A stretch of DNA of 64,000 nucleotides from Nocardioides sp. W7 (GTDB lineage: Bacteria > Actinomycetota > Actinomycetes > Propionibacteriales > Nocardioidaceae): positions 2,976,001 to 3,040,000 of the forward strand of contig NZ_CP095078.1 in NCBI RefSeq assembly GCF_022919075.1, in the 5' to 3' direction. The position numbers were made by a program, and so were the translations under genes. The notes under the pieces are model-generated. The model was given only the letters and a program-made list of their open reading frames with translations. It was not told the origin of the DNA and did not search any database. Below are positions 25,670 through 35,213 of the stretch, piece after piece. How positions within the stretch are numbered: position 1 is the stretch's first letter; every line of letters starts with the position of its first letter.

Positions 25670-28144
25670 TCAGCCTTCCACGACCGGGACCCGGGCCGCG
25701 ACCGGACCCGCGCACGCCGCGATCGGTTGGCTCCCGGGGATCCCCGAGCCGTCCCGTCGACCCGTGGCCTCCGGCAGGTCGATCGGTGCACCGCTCGCGG
25801 CCGCCGCCCGGGCCGGCGCCGGACCCGCCCAGGCGAAGACCAGGACGTCCTCGCCCTTGAGGAACCGGTGGCAGCGCACGCCGCCCGTGGCGCGACCCTT
25901 GCCGGGGTACTCGCTGAACGGCGCGACCTTGACCGCGCCCGGCTCGGTGCCGGGCAGCGCCGTCGAGGAGCCGGAGGCCGTCACCACGACCACGCCGTCC
26001 CCGGCATCGGGGTCGAAGGCCCCGAAGGACACGACGTACTGCCCGAGAGCGAGCCGTACGCCGGCGATCCCGCCGCCGGAGCGGCCCTGGGGCCGCACGG
26101 CGTCCGCACCGAAGTGCAGCAGCTGGGCGTCGGAGGTGATGAAGCAGAGCGTCTCCTGGCCGGTGACCAGCTCGACGGCCCCGACCACCTCGTCGCCGTC
26201 CTCGAGCCGGATCACGTCCCACTCCTCGCGCCCGAGGACCTCGGGGTTGACCCGCTTGACCACGCCGCTGCGGGTGCCGAGCGCGAGCCCCGGACCCTCG
26301 GTGGCGAGGGTGCAGAGCGCGAGGGCGCGCTCGCCGTTCGCCAGCTGGAGCATCTCGCTCAGCGGGAGTCCGCCCTGCAGGTTGGGGTCGTTGGCCGACG
26401 CCGGCAGCGCCGGCAGGTCCAGGACCCCGAGCCTCAGCAGGCGCCCGCGCGAGGTCAGCACGCCGATCTCGCCGCGGACGGAGGTCTTGACCACCGACGT
26501 CACCACATCGTGGTTGGTGCGGCCCTCGCCGGAGCCGATCGGCTCGTCGGTCGAGGTGCGGGCCAGCAGCCCGGTGGAGGAGAGGAACGCGAAGCAGGGG
26601 TCGTCCGATACCTCGAGGGGTACGGCGGAGGCGGTCACCGCGACTCCGGCCGACTCCAGCAGCACCGTGCGGCGCGGCGTGCCGTACGTCTTCGCGACCT
26701 CCGCGAGCTCGTCGGAGACGACTCGCCAGCGCAGCTTCTCGTCGCCCAGGATCGCGTCGAGCTCCTCGATCTCGCGGCGCAGCTCCTCCTGCTCCTTCTC
26801 CAGCTCGATCCGGCTGAACCGGGTCAGCCGGCGCAGCTGCATCTCCAGGATGTAGTCGGTCTGGGTCAAGGAGAGGTCGAAGACGGACATCAGCCGCTCC
26901 CGGGCCGCTCCGGTGTCGTCGCTGGTGCGGATGACCTGGATGACCTCGTCGATGTCGAGCAGCGCGACCAGCAGGCCGTCGACGAGGTGCAGGCGCTCGG
27001 CCTTCTTGTTCCGGCGGAACTGCGTGCGGCGGCCGACGACCTCGAAGCGGTGGTCGAGGAAGACCCGGAGCAGCTCGGTGAGCCCGAGCGTGCGGGGCTG
27101 GCCGTCGACCAGGGCGACGTTGTTGATGCCGAAGGAGTCCTCCAGCGGCGTCTGGCGGTACAGCTGCTCGAGCAGGGCCTCGGGGTGGAACCCATTCTTC
27201 ACCTCGATGACCAGCCGCATGCCGTGCTGGCGGTCGGTGAGGTCCTTGATGTCGGAGATGCCCTGCAGCTTCTTGCTCTGCACCAGCACCTTGATCCGCT
27301 CGACGACCTTCTCGGTGCCGACGCCGTACGGCATCTCGGTGACGACGATGCCCTTGCGGCGGCCGATCGTCTCCACGCGCGCGGTCGCGCGCATCTTGAA
27401 GCTGCCGCGGCCCGAGACGTAGGCGTCGCGGATGCCGTCGAGGCCGACGATCTTGCCGCCGGTCGGCAGGTCGGGACCCGGGATGAAGCGCATCAGGTCG
27501 TCGATGGTCGCCTTCGGGTGGAGGATCAGGTGGCGCAGCGCCTGGACCACCTCGACGAGGTTGTGCGGCGCCATGTTGGTCGCCATGCCGACCGCGATGC
27601 CGGTGGTGCCGTTGACGACCAGGTTGGGGATCGCCGCGGGGAGCACCGTCGGCTCGAACTCGCGGCTGTCGTAGTTGGGCTTGAAGTCGACGGTGTCCTC
27701 GTCGATCGAGGCCGTCATCGCCACCGCTGCGGGCGCCATCCGGGCCTCGGTGTAGCGCATGGCGGCCGGGGAGTCGTCGGGCGAGCCGAAGTTCCCGTGG
27801 CCGTCGATGAACGGCAGCCGCATCGACCACGGCTGCGCCAGCCGGACCATCGCGTCGTAGATCGCACCGTCGCCGTGGGGGTGCAGCCGGCCCATGACCT
27901 CGCCGACGACGCGGGCGCTCTTCACGTGGCCCCGGTCGGGGCGCAGGCCCATGTCGTTCATCGTGTAGAGGATCCGCCGCTGGACCGGCTTCAGGCCGTC
28001 GCGGGCGTCCGGGAGGGCCCGGGAGTAGATGACGGAGTAGGCGTACTCGAGGAAGGAGGACTCCATCTCCTGCTTGATGTCGGTGTCGAGGATGTGCTCC
28101 TCGAAGTCATCGGGGAGATCAGGGGTCGTGGTACGCCGTGCCAT
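25670..28144 (-). CDS. parC: DNA topoisomerase IV subunit A (ParC)
   Basis: An 824-residue type IIA subunit. The N-terminal breakage-reunion domain has [16 protein letters not shown] near residue 50, the [20 protein letters not shown] helix-turn-helix, and the catalytic Tyr131 in MRYTEARM. A coiled-coil ([21 protein letters not shown], near residue 440) precedes a C-terminal beta-pinwheel. With ParE (16147-18210) it decatenates chromosomes; the two genes are 7.5 kb apart and in opposite directions. ATG at 28144 is preferred because the family starts MARRTT; ATG at 28153 adds MAP. lprG and the pump follow in the same transcript. No classical GyrA box is evident. Confidence 0.92.
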   Translation of the reverse strand: MARRTTTPDLPDDFEEHILDTDIKQEMESSFLEYAYSVIYSRALPDARDGLKPVQRRILYTMNDMGLRPDRGHVKSARVVGEVMGRLHPHGDGAIYDAMVRLAQPWSMRLPFIDGHGNFGSPDDSPAAMRYTEARMAPAAVAMTASIDEDTVDFKPNYDSREFEPTVLPAAIPNLVVNGTTGIAVGMATNMAPHNLVEVVQALRHLILHPKATIDDLMRFIPGPDLPTGGKIVGLDGIRDAYVSGRGSFKMRATARVETIGRRKGIVVTEMPYGVGTEKVVERIKVLVQSKKLQGISDIKDLTDRQHGMRLVIEVKNGFHPEALLEQLYRQTPLEDSFGINNVALVDGQPRTLGLTELLRVFLDHRFEVVGRRTQFRRNKKAERLHLVDGLLVALLDIDEVIQVIRTSDDTGAARERLMSVFDLSLTQTDYILEMQLRRLTRFSRIELEKEQEELRREIEELDAILGDEKLRWRVVSDELAEVAKTYGTPRRTVLLESAGVAVTASAVPLEVSDDPCFAFLSSTGLLARTSTDEPIGSGEGRTNHDVVTSVVKTSVRGEIGVLTSRGRLLRLGVLDLPALPASANDPNLQGGLPLSEMLQLANGERALALCTLATEGPGLALGTRSGVVKRVNPEVLGREEWDVIRLEDGDEVVGAVELVTGQETLCFITSDAQLLHFGADAVRPQGRSGGGIAGVRLALGQYVVSFGAFDPDAGDGVVVVTASGSSTALPGTEPGAVKVAPFSEYPGKGRATGGVRCHRFLKGEDVLVFAWAGPAPARAAAASGAPIDLPEATGRRDGSGIPGSQPIAACAGPVAARVPVVEG

Positions 28145-28209
28145 GGGCGCCATTGTCCCCGGATCGTCCGCGGAACCCGCTCGGGGCTCGCCGGGCGTGC
28201 GTGAGCCGG

Positions 28210-28222
28210 TAGATTTCGCACC
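28210..28222 (+). promoter_or_regulatory. Leaderless-type -10 box for the acetyltransferase gene
   Basis: TAGATT (28210-28215) lies 7 bases before the GTG at 28223, with no ribosome site. parC is divergent 78 bases away. Confidence 0.55.
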
Positions 28223-30919
28223 GTGACCCAGCAGGACATCCCCGCAGCCCCCGCCCACTGGGAGGCCGACGTCCTGCTCCGTGACGGACGCACGGCGCAC
28301 ATCCGCCCGATCGGCCCCGGGGACGCCGAGCTCCTCGTCGAGTTCTACGCCCGGGTCTCCGACGAGTCCAAGTACTACCGGTTCTTCTCCCCGATGCCGC
28401 GGCTCTCCGATCGCGACGTGGCCCGCTTCACCCAGGTCGACCACGTCGACCGGGTCGCGTTCGTGCTGACCCTGCAGGGCCGGATGATCGCGGTCGGACG
28501 CTACGACGTCGTCCGGCCCGGCGACGCCGAGGTGGCGTTCCTGGTCGAGGACCAGCACCAGGGCCGCGGGATCGCCCAGCTCCTGCTCGAGCACCTCGCC
28601 CAGGCCGCCCGCGAGCGCGGCCTGGAGCGGTTCGTGGCCGAGGTGCTGCCCGACAACACCCGGATGATCCAGACCTTCCGCGACGCCGGCTACCGGGTCG
28701 CGAGCGAGTACGAGGACGGCGTCCTCATCCTGGAGTTCCCCATCGACTCGACCGACACGGCGATCGGGGTGATGCTCAACCGCGAGCACCGCGCCGAGGC
28801 GGCGTCGATCCACCGGTTCTTCAACCCGCGCTCGGTCGCCGTCATCGGGGCCAGCCGTCGTCAGGACACCATCGGCCAGGCGCTGGTCCGCAACCTGGTC
28901 ACCGGCGACTTCACCGGTCGCGTGTACGCCGTCAACCCGTCCGCGGCGGCCGTGTCGGGGCTCCCGGCGTACAAGTCGGTCAACGAGATCCCCGACGAGG
29001 TCGACGTGGCGATCGTCGCGGTCCCCGCCGACGCCGTGCAGGACGTCGTCCTCGACTGCGCCGCCAAGGGCGTGCACGGCCTGGTCGTCATCTCCTCCGG
29101 CTTCGCCGAGACCGGCGAGGAGGGCCGTCAGCGGCAACGCCGGCTGGTCGGGCTCTCCCGCTCCTACGGGTTGCGGCTGATCGGCCCGAACGCCCTCGGC
29201 GTCATCAACACCGACCCGGCGGTGAAGATCAACGCCTCGCTGGCGCCGCTGATGCCGCCGCGAGGCCGGGCCGGGTTCTTCTGCCAGTCCGGTGCGCTCG
29301 GCTCGGCCATCCTGGAGAAGGTCAACAACCGGGGCCTCGGCCTGTCGACGTTCGTCAGCGCCGGCAACCGCGCCGACGTCTCCGGCAACGACCTGCTGCA
29401 GTACTGGGAGGAGGACGACTCCACCGAGGTCGTGCTGCTCTACCTGGAGTCGATCGGCAACCCGCGCAAGTTCTCCCGCATCGCCCGCCGGGTCTCCCAG
29501 CGCAAGCCGGTCATCGCGGTGCGGTCCGGTCGCACCACGCAGGGTGTGCCGATGGGCCACGCCGTACGCCGGATCGCCGCGCCGCCGCAGGCCGTCGACG
29601 CGATGTTCCGGCAGGCGGGCGTGATCCAGACCGAGTCGCTGGAGGAGATGTTCGACGTCGCCCAGCTGCTGGCCCACCAGCCGCTGCCCCGAGGCCGCCG
29701 GGTCGCGATCGTCGGCAACTCCGACGCGCTCGGGCTGCTGGCGGCCGATGCGGCCGCGAGCGTCGGACTGGTGGTCAACAAGACGATCGCGCTGAGCACC
29801 GAGCCCTCCGCGGAGGACTTCGAGGATGCCCTCGACTCCGCCATCGACGACCCCGACGTCGACGCCGTGGTCGCGGTCTACATCCCGCCGCTCAACGTCT
29901 CCGGCGAGGACGTCGCCAACGTGCTCGCCGCCGTCGGCGAGCAGTCCGACAAGCCGCTGGTCTCCTCCTTCCTCGGCGCCGAGGGCGTGCCCGAGCTGCT
30001 CCGGGTCCCCGACGTCGCCGGCTCCACGGCCGGGCGCGGCTCGGTGCCGTCGTACCCCGCCGTCGAGGCCGCGGTCCGCGCGCTCGCCCACGTCGTCGAC
30101 TACGCGGTGTGGCTGCGCACCCCCGACGGCGACGCCGACGGACCCGACGACGTCGACCACCGCAGCGCCAAGCGGTTGATCAACGAGACCCTCGCCGTGC
30201 ACCCCGACGGGACCGAGCTCGACCCCGAGACCCTCACCGGGCTGCTGCGGGCCTATGGCGTCGAGCTGTGCTCGGCGCGCCGGGTCACGTCGTACGACGA
30301 GGCCGTGGCCGCGGGCGAGGCCGAGGGCTGGGACGTCGTGCTGAAGGCCACCGCCGACCACCTGCGCGAGCGCCCCGACCTGGCGCACGTGTGGCGCAAC
30401 ATCGACGGTCCGGGGGAGATGCGGAACGCCTGGAACGCCCTGGCCGAGATCGTGGGCCAGCCCGAGAGGGCCGGCTTCGTGGTGCAGAAGAACGCCCGGC
30501 CGGGCGTCCCGATCTCGATCCGCAGCATCGAGGACCCGCTCTTCGGACCGGTGGTGTCGTTCGGGATCTCGGGTCCGCTGACCGAGCTCCTCAGCGACCG
30601 CGCCTACCGGATCCCGCCGCTGACCCGGCGCGACGCCGCCGCGATGGTCCGGGAGATCAAGTCCTCGCCGATGCTCTTCGGCTACCGCGGCAGCGAGGTC
30701 GTCGACGTCGCGGAGATCGAGCGGCTGATCCGCCGTGTCGCCCAGCTGCAGAACGACCTCCCGCAGGTCCGCTCGCTCGAGCTGTCGCTGGTGCTGGCCG
30801 GTGCCGGGGGCGCCACGGTGCTCACCGCTGCGGCGCGGATCGAGCCGGTCGCCGACCCCCGCTCGGACTGGTTCGTACGCCGGCTTCCGTCGCTGCCCGG
30901 GGACACGCTCCCCAGCTGA
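28223..30919 (+). CDS. Pat-type protein acetyltransferase (GNAT plus NDP-forming acyl-CoA synthetase domains)
   Basis: An 898-residue fusion. Residues about 15-180 are a GNAT domain ([36 protein letters not shown] acetyl-CoA loop). Residues about 195-475 are the CoA-binding and ligase domains of an ADP-forming acyl-CoA synthetase ([51 protein letters not shown]). An ATP-grasp region ends the protein. This is the domain order of actinobacterial PatA, which acetylates lysines on acetyl-CoA synthetase and other proteins. The catalytic-His loop usually reading SHTGALAG reads [11 protein letters not shown] (near residue 445), so the synthetase part is probably regulatory. Start set by the leaderless promoter. 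Confidence 0.88.
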   Translation: MTQQDIPAAPAHWEADVLLRDGRTAHIRPIGPGDAELLVEFYARVSDESKYYRFFSPMPRLSDRDVARFTQVDHVDRVAFVLTLQGRMIAVGRYDVVRPGDAEVAFLVEDQHQGRGIAQLLLEHLAQAARERGLERFVAEVLPDNTRMIQTFRDAGYRVASEYEDGVLILEFPIDSTDTAIGVMLNREHRAEAASIHRFFNPRSVAVIGASRRQDTIGQALVRNLVTGDFTGRVYAVNPSAAAVSGLPAYKSVNEIPDEVDVAIVAVPADAVQDVVLDCAAKGVHGLVVISSGFAETGEEGRQRQRRLVGLSRSYGLRLIGPNALGVINTDPAVKINASLAPLMPPRGRAGFFCQSGALGSAILEKVNNRGLGLSTFVSAGNRADVSGNDLLQYWEEDDSTEVVLLYLESIGNPRKFSRIARRVSQRKPVIAVRSGRTTQGVPMGHAVRRIAAPPQAVDAMFRQAGVIQTESLEEMFDVAQLLAHQPLPRGRRVAIVGNSDALGLLAADAAASVGLVVNKTIALSTEPSAEDFEDALDSAIDDPDVDAVVAVYIPPLNVSGEDVANVLAAVGEQSDKPLVSSFLGAEGVPELLRVPDVAGSTAGRGSVPSYPAVEAAVRALAHVVDYAVWLRTPDGDADGPDDVDHRSAKRLINETLAVHPDGTELDPETLTGLLRAYGVELCSARRVTSYDEAVAAGEAEGWDVVLKATADHLRERPDLAHVWRNIDGPGEMRNAWNALAEIVGQPERAGFVVQKNARPGVPISIRSIEDPLFGPVVSFGISGPLTELLSDRAYRIPPLTRRDAAAMVREIKSSPMLFGYRGSEVVDVAEIERLIRRVAQLQNDLPQVRSLELSLVLAGAGGATVLTAAARIEPVADPRSDWFVRRLPSLPGDTLPS

Positions 30920-30969
30920 CTCTGCCGGCTGACTCGGCGCTCGTCGGGGCGTGGTGACACACTGCAGCC

Positions 30970-31554
30970 ATGCGCAGCAGGACCGACGATCGTGACCACG
31001 CCCTCGAGCTCCGCGAGGCCATCCACCGCACCGGCTACTACCCCGAGGTGGTGGCAGAGGGCGTGGGGTCGGCCGTCGCGGGGGAGCAGGTCGTCTCGTT
31101 CTACGTCCACCACGAGCCGACCTTCGAGCGCGACGAGGTGCGTCGGCACCTCAGCGTCGTCGTGCTGACCCCGACCCGGCTGGTGCTCGCCCACACCGAC
31201 GAGCACGCGGGCGACGACCTGCTGCCCGAGCCGTACACCTCGACCTCGACCGAGGCGATCCGGCTCGACACCGTCAAGTCGGTGGTCGTGACCCGGATGA
31301 TCGCCAACCCAGCCTCCGGCCCGTCGTTCCCCGCGGAGGCCGTGATGACCATCGGCTGGGGCGGGGTCAGCCGGGTCGACCTGGAGCCGGCCGGCTGCAG
31401 CGACCCCGACTGCGACGCCGACCACGGCTACACCGGCGTGCTCGCCTCCGACGACTTCTCGCTGCGGGTGTCCGCCGCCGCGGACGGCGCCGACGCGGTC
31501 GCCGGACTGCTCGCCTTCGCCGAGTCGCTCTCCGCGCGCACCCACAGCGGCTGA
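30970..31554 (+). CDS. DUF5998 family protein
   Basis: A 194-residue cytosolic protein of the actinobacterial DUF5998 family. It contains [21 protein letters not shown] near residue 58, [22 protein letters not shown] near 90 and the short acidic Cys-containing loop [13 protein letters not shown] near 148. The pattern suggests a PH-like or beta-barrel fold but I know of no biochemical role. It precedes the phosphodiesterase gene by 8 bases, an arrangement I recall as conserved in actinomycetes. CACACT at 30958-30963, six bases before the ATG, may be a -10 box. Confidence 0.82.
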   Translation: MRSRTDDRDHALELREAIHRTGYYPEVVAEGVGSAVAGEQVVSFYVHHEPTFERDEVRRHLSVVVLTPTRLVLAHTDEHAGDDLLPEPYTSTSTEAIRLDTVKSVVVTRMIANPASGPSFPAEAVMTIGWGGVSRVDLEPAGCSDPDCDADHGYTGVLASDDFSLRVSAAADGADAVAGLLAFAESLSARTHSG

Positions 31555-31562
31555 GAGCCGGC

Positions 31563-32681
31563 GTGGCCGAGTTCCTGCAGCCCGCGTACGGGGCGCGCTC
31601 GCTCGGTGACGTCGTGCCCGCGATTGGGGCTGCGCTCGGCGTGCCGACCCCGGACGCGCCCAGCCGACTGGTGCTGCCCTCCGCGCCGTCGTACGTCCTC
31701 TTCCTCATCGACGGGCTCGGCGCGACCCTGCTGGAGCGCCACGGGCACGCCGCGCCGTACCTCTCGGCGCTCGCGGAGGGCGCCGAGGCCGGCACCGCCG
31801 GCGTGCCGTCGACGACCGCGACCAGCCTGACCTCCCTCGGCACCGGCCTGGTGCCCGGCGCGCACGGCCTGGTCGGGTTCACCTCCCGGGTGCCCGGCAC
31901 CGAGAAGCTGCTGAACGCGCTGTACTGGAGCAAGGACGTCGACCCGGTCGAGTGGCAGCCGCACCCCACCGCGTTCGCGACCCTGCGTCAGGCCGGGGTC
32001 TCGGTGAGTGTCGTCAACAAGCGCGAGTTCGAGGGCAGCGGGCTGACCGTGGCGGCCAACCGGGGTGTCGAGTTCATCGGCGCCGACAAGGTCGGCGAGC
32101 GGATCGCCGCCGCGGTCGCGGCCTCGGCGTACCGCCCGTCGCTGACCTACCTGTACGACGGCGACCTCGACTGGACCGGGCACCGCTACGGCGTCGCGTC
32201 GAGCCAGTGGCTCCAGCAGCTCTCCAGCATCGACGCCGAGGCCGAGCAGCTCCGCGAGGCGCTGCCCGCCTCGACCCGGCTCGTCGTCGTCGCCGACCAC
32301 GGCATGATCGACTCCCCGCCCGAGCACCGCGTCGACGTCGACGAGCAGCTGGAGCTGCGCGACGGACTGCTGCTGTTCGGGGGCGAGGCGAGGTTCCGCC
32401 ACCTCTACTGCCACCGCGGCGCCGTCACCGACGTGGTCGCCACCTGGACCGACGTGCTCGGCGACCGGGCCGAGGTGCTGACCCGCGACGACGCCATCGC
32501 CCGCGGGTGGTTCGGCGACGTCCGGCCGTCGGTGCTGCCGCGGCTCGGCGACGTGATGGTGGCCTCGCGCGGCGACCACGCGGTCTTCTCCTCCACCGAC
32601 TTCGCCTACGAGACCACGCTGGTCGGCCTGCACGGGTCGCTCACGCGTGCGGAGATGCTGATCCCGATCCTGGTCGGATAG
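31563..32681 (+). CDS. Alkaline-phosphatase-superfamily phosphodiesterase / nucleotide pyrophosphatase
   Basis: A 372-residue metal-dependent hydrolase. LFLIDGLGATLLER near residue 50 (metal Asp), PSTTATSLTSLGTG near 82 (nucleophile Thr), YLYDGDLDWTGHRYG near 197, and VVADHGMID near 240 (Asp-His pair) are the superfamily metal ligands. It cleaves phosphodiester or pyrophosphate bonds; the substrate is unknown. No signal peptide, so the site is cytosolic. It starts 8 bases after the DUF5998 stop, and the downstream side is closed by a long inverted repeat. Confidence 0.86.
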   Translation: MAEFLQPAYGARSLGDVVPAIGAALGVPTPDAPSRLVLPSAPSYVLFLIDGLGATLLERHGHAAPYLSALAEGAEAGTAGVPSTTATSLTSLGTGLVPGAHGLVGFTSRVPGTEKLLNALYWSKDVDPVEWQPHPTAFATLRQAGVSVSVVNKREFEGSGLTVAANRGVEFIGADKVGERIAAAVAASAYRPSLTYLYDGDLDWTGHRYGVASSQWLQQLSSIDAEAEQLREALPASTRLVVVADHGMIDSPPEHRVDVDEQLELRDGLLLFGGEARFRHLYCHRGAVTDVVATWTDVLGDRAEVLTRDDAIARGWFGDVRPSVLPRLGDVMVASRGDHAVFSSTDFAYETTLVGLHGSLTRAEMLIPILVG

Positions 32682-32719
32682 GTTCCGCTCTCGCGCGGGT
32701 GCGGGGTGGGGGCTCTGCT

Positions 32720-32808
32720 GGTTCATCACGGTATGTAGACGAGCCTGCGCCTCCCACGGCGTACCCACCGTGGGAAGTGAGAACTGGGCTGCATGCCGTG
32801 ATGAAACC
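32720..32808. repeat. 89-base compound inverted repeat (bidirectional terminator or palindromic element)
   Basis: Outer arms (32720-32738 and 32789-32808) match except for a single-base indel and two substitutions. An inner perfect 8-base stem TCCCACGG / CCGTGGGA (32752-32759 and 32768-32775) caps it with an 8-base loop. It lies between the convergent phosphodiesterase and tdk stops. Confidence 0.7.
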
Positions 32809-32843
32809 GGGGCTCCCGGGTGCACCCAGCCGGCGGACCCGCC

Positions 32844-33497
32844 TCAGCCGAAGGGGAGCGGCTCGGGAGCGAGCGAGACGGCCTTGGCGCGGGCGGCGGT
32901 GAGGCGGCGACGGTGGTGCTGGCGGCAGAGCACCTCGTAGGCGACCTCGGCGGGCGGGCCGGCCTGGTCGTCGACGTCGCCGACGACGATCACCTCGCCC
33001 TCGACCACCATGATGCCGTCCTCGGTGCGGGCGTTGTGGGTGGCCCGCTTGCCGCACCAGCACAGCGCCTCGACCTGGAGGAAGTTCATCCGGTCGGCGA
33101 GCTCGACGAGGCGGTGACTGCCCTCGAACAGGGCGGTGCGGAAGTCGGTGAGGATGCCGAAGGCGAAGACGTCGATCTGCAGCTCGTCGACCAGCTTGGC
33201 CAGCTGGTCGACCTGGTCGCGGGTGTAGAACTGGGCCTCGTCGCAGATCAGGTAGTCGATCCGCCCGCCCTGGGTGAGGGTGGTGACGACGTACTGCCAG
33301 AAGTCGAAGTCGGGTGCGACCTCGATGGCCTCGTGGGTCAGGCCGAGGCGGCTGGAGAGCGTCGCGCTGCCGGCGCGGTCGTGGGTCGAGAAGATCCGGC
33401 CCGCTCGGCCGCGGGCGGCGTGGTTGTGGTTCGTCTGGAGCGCCAGGGTGCTCTTGCCAGAGTCCATGGTGCCCGTGAAGAAGTGCAGTTCCGCCAC
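32844..33497 (-). CDS. tdk: Thymidine kinase
   Basis: A 217-residue type II thymidine kinase. The P-loop is GTMDSGKST near residue 9, the catalytic and Mg region is ICDEAQFYTRDQV near 82, and the zinc ribbon is CWCGKRATHNAR (near 145) with the distal CRQHHRRR. It salvages deoxythymidine to dTMP. GTG follows an AAAGGATC ribosome site. Divergent from no gene: sepH lies just upstream on the same strand, 26 bases away. The C-terminal tail (LAPEPLPFG) is slightly longer than in E. coli Tdk. Assignment is firm. Confidence 0.94.
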   Translation of the reverse strand: MAELHFFTGTMDSGKSTLALQTNHNHAARGRAGRIFSTHDRAGSATLSSRLGLTHEAIEVAPDFDFWQYVVTTLTQGGRIDYLICDEAQFYTRDQVDQLAKLVDELQIDVFAFGILTDFRTALFEGSHRLVELADRMNFLQVEALCWCGKRATHNARTEDGIMVVEGEVIVVGDVDDQAGPPAEVAYEVLCRQHHRRRLTAARAKAVSLAPEPLPFG

Positions 33498-33523
33498 GCG
33501 GGTGATCCTTTCACGCCCGCACG

Positions 33524-34507
33524 TCAGTCCTGCTTGCCGCCACCGAACATGATCTCGTCCCAGCTCGGCACCGAGGCCCGGCCGCGGCTCTTGCGCACCG
33601 GCCGGCGGGCGGGGGGCTCGTCCCGGTCGTGGTCGGGGTCCTGCTGGGCCACGGGCTCGGCGACCGGCTCGGGGTCCGGCTCGAGGTCCGGCTCGGGGTC
33701 CGGGTCCGCAGCGGCGGCATCGGCCGCCTCGTCGGCGATCTCGGTCTCGTCCAGGCCGGGCTGGTCGTCGAGGAACGCCTCGAGCGGCTGCTCCAGCAGC
33801 GGCTCGTCGCGCACGAGCCCGATGGCGTCGTCGCCCAGGGGCAGCTCGTCGGGAGCGGGGGTCGCCTGGCGACGCTGGCGGGCCCGCTCGAGGTCGTCAC
33901 GCTGCGCCGGCGCCTCGGCGGTGACGGTGCCGATCAGGTCGCCGACCAGCCAGCGAGCGTCCTCGTCGTCGAGGACGACGTAGTTGCCGGGGGCGTCGAA
34001 GGTGAAGTGGGCGGTGCCGGAGCGCGCGCTCGTGTCGTACAGCGCAGCCAGGGTCCAGCGGCCGTCCTCGCGCCGCCAGGCGTCCCATTCGACGGTCTCG
34101 GCGCGCACGTTGAGGGGCCGGAGCTGGGCGGCGACGGCGTCTCCGAGGGTGCGGGCCGAGCCGGAGGCGTCGGCCGAGCGGCGTACCGAGGAACGCTGCG
34201 CGCGCTGGGCGACGTGCTGGCGCTCGGCGAGCACCGGCCCGGCGAACGGCATGATCTTCTCGACCGTGGTCTTGGCCGCCGCGGCGACGGCCTCGGGGGA
34301 CTCGCCGGCCCGGATCCGGGCCTGGATGTCCCTGGGGCGGATCGTGCTGTCCATGCGTATCTCCAACTGGCCGGGTCGTGCGGTGTCGCCCCGGAGGGCG
34401 GACCGGAGGTGGGCGTCGACGGCGAGCGTGTACTCGTCGCCCGTGTCGCTGACCAGCAACAGGCGTCTCCCGTCCTCGCTGATGCCCGCGAGGGTGAGGT
34501 GCGCCAT
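33524..34507 (-). CDS. sepH: Septation protein SepH
   Basis: A 327-residue SepH (DUF3071) protein. The N-terminal domain has EDGRRLLLVSDTGDEYTLAVD and a helix-turn-helix-like segment RPRDIQARIRAGESPEAVAAAA near residue 58, as in Streptomyces SepH, where it stimulates FtsZ assembly at the division septum. The middle is conserved (WDAWRREDGRWTL). The C-terminal third is acidic with PD/PE repeats (residues about 225-290) and ends in the conserved SWDEIMFG element. The GTG/ATG start has AGGAGCAGG upstream. It acts at the cell division ring. Confidence 0.9.
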   Translation of the reverse strand: MAHLTLAGISEDGRRLLLVSDTGDEYTLAVDAHLRSALRGDTARPGQLEIRMDSTIRPRDIQARIRAGESPEAVAAAAKTTVEKIMPFAGPVLAERQHVAQRAQRSSVRRSADASGSARTLGDAVAAQLRPLNVRAETVEWDAWRREDGRWTLAALYDTSARSGTAHFTFDAPGNYVVLDDEDARWLVGDLIGTVTAEAPAQRDDLERARQRRQATPAPDELPLGDDAIGLVRDEPLLEQPLEAFLDDQPGLDETEIADEAADAAAADPDPEPDLEPDPEPVAEPVAQQDPDHDRDEPPARRPVRKSRGRASVPSWDEIMFGGGKQD

Positions 34508-34582
34508 GGGGTGACCTGCTCCTGCCTGTCGACGCTGTCTTCGGTTTGCCCGAGCCTACGCCAGCGGGCCCCGTGGAGCCGG

Positions 34583-34594
34583 TAACCTCGCAGC
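34583..34594 (+). promoter_or_regulatory. Leaderless-type -10 box for the channel gene
   Basis: TAACCT (34583-34588) is 6 bases from the GTG at 34595. sepH is divergent across 87 bases. Confidence 0.55.
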
Positions 34595-35212
34595 GTGCCG
34601 ACCCTCGTCGTGCTCGACCTCGTCGGCATCTTCGTGTTCGCGATCTCCGGCGCCCTGGTGGCGGTCCGCAAGGACCTCGACGTGTTCGGCGTCCTCGTCC
34701 TGGCCGGTACGACCGGTCTCGGCGGCGGGTTCCTCCGCGACGTGCTCATCGGCGCCGCACCGCCCACGGCGCTGGCCGACTGGCGCTACCTGATGGTGCC
34801 GATCGGCGCGGGCCTGCTGACCTTCCGCTTCCATCCCACGGTGGGCCGCCTCGAGCGCACCGTGAACGTCTTCGACGCCTTCGGGCTGGCGCTGTTCTGC
34901 GTGGTCGGGGCGGTCAAGGCGCTCGACTACGGGCTCGGTCCGCTGCCCGCCGCGCTGATGGGCATGGTGACCGGCATCGGGGGCGGGATGCTGCGCGACG
35001 TACTGGCCGGCCGGGTTCCGGTGATCTTCCGCGGGGAGCTCTACGCGATCCCGGCCCTCGCAGGCGCGCTGGTCGCGGTCGTCGGCACCCGCGCCGAGCT
35101 GCCCGAGCTGCTGGTCACCAGCGCCGGTGCGGCGGTCTGCCTGGTCTGGCGGCTGCTCGCGATCTGGCGGAACTGGCGGGCCCCGATGCCCATGGGGCCC
35201 GCCAGCGTGTGA
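34595..35212 (+). CDS. Trimeric intracellular cation channel (TRIC/YadS) family protein
   Basis: A 205-residue membrane protein of the UPF0126/TRIC family, with seven helices. The two internal repeats are visible: GTTGLGGGFLRDVLIG near residue 39 and VTGIGGGMLRDVLAGRVPV near 125, each with the GGG-x2-RD motif that lines the pore in prokaryotic TRIC channels. It would conduct potassium or other small ions. It lies beside sepH and ends one base from the stop of the propeller protein. Transcript probably leaderless. The physiological ion is inferred from the family. Confidence 0.88.
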   Translation: MPTLVVLDLVGIFVFAISGALVAVRKDLDVFGVLVLAGTTGLGGGFLRDVLIGAAPPTALADWRYLMVPIGAGLLTFRFHPTVGRLERTVNVFDAFGLALFCVVGAVKALDYGLGPLPAALMGMVTGIGGGMLRDVLAGRVPVIFRGELYAIPALAGALVAVVGTRAELPELLVTSAGAAVCLVWRLLAIWRNWRAPMPMGPASV

Positions 35213-35213
35213 G

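Noticed and set aside
30915..30950. Similar GCTGACTCGGC motif near 30927 and at 63345
   Set aside because: Only 11 bases are shared, too little to call a repeat family in GC-rich DNA.
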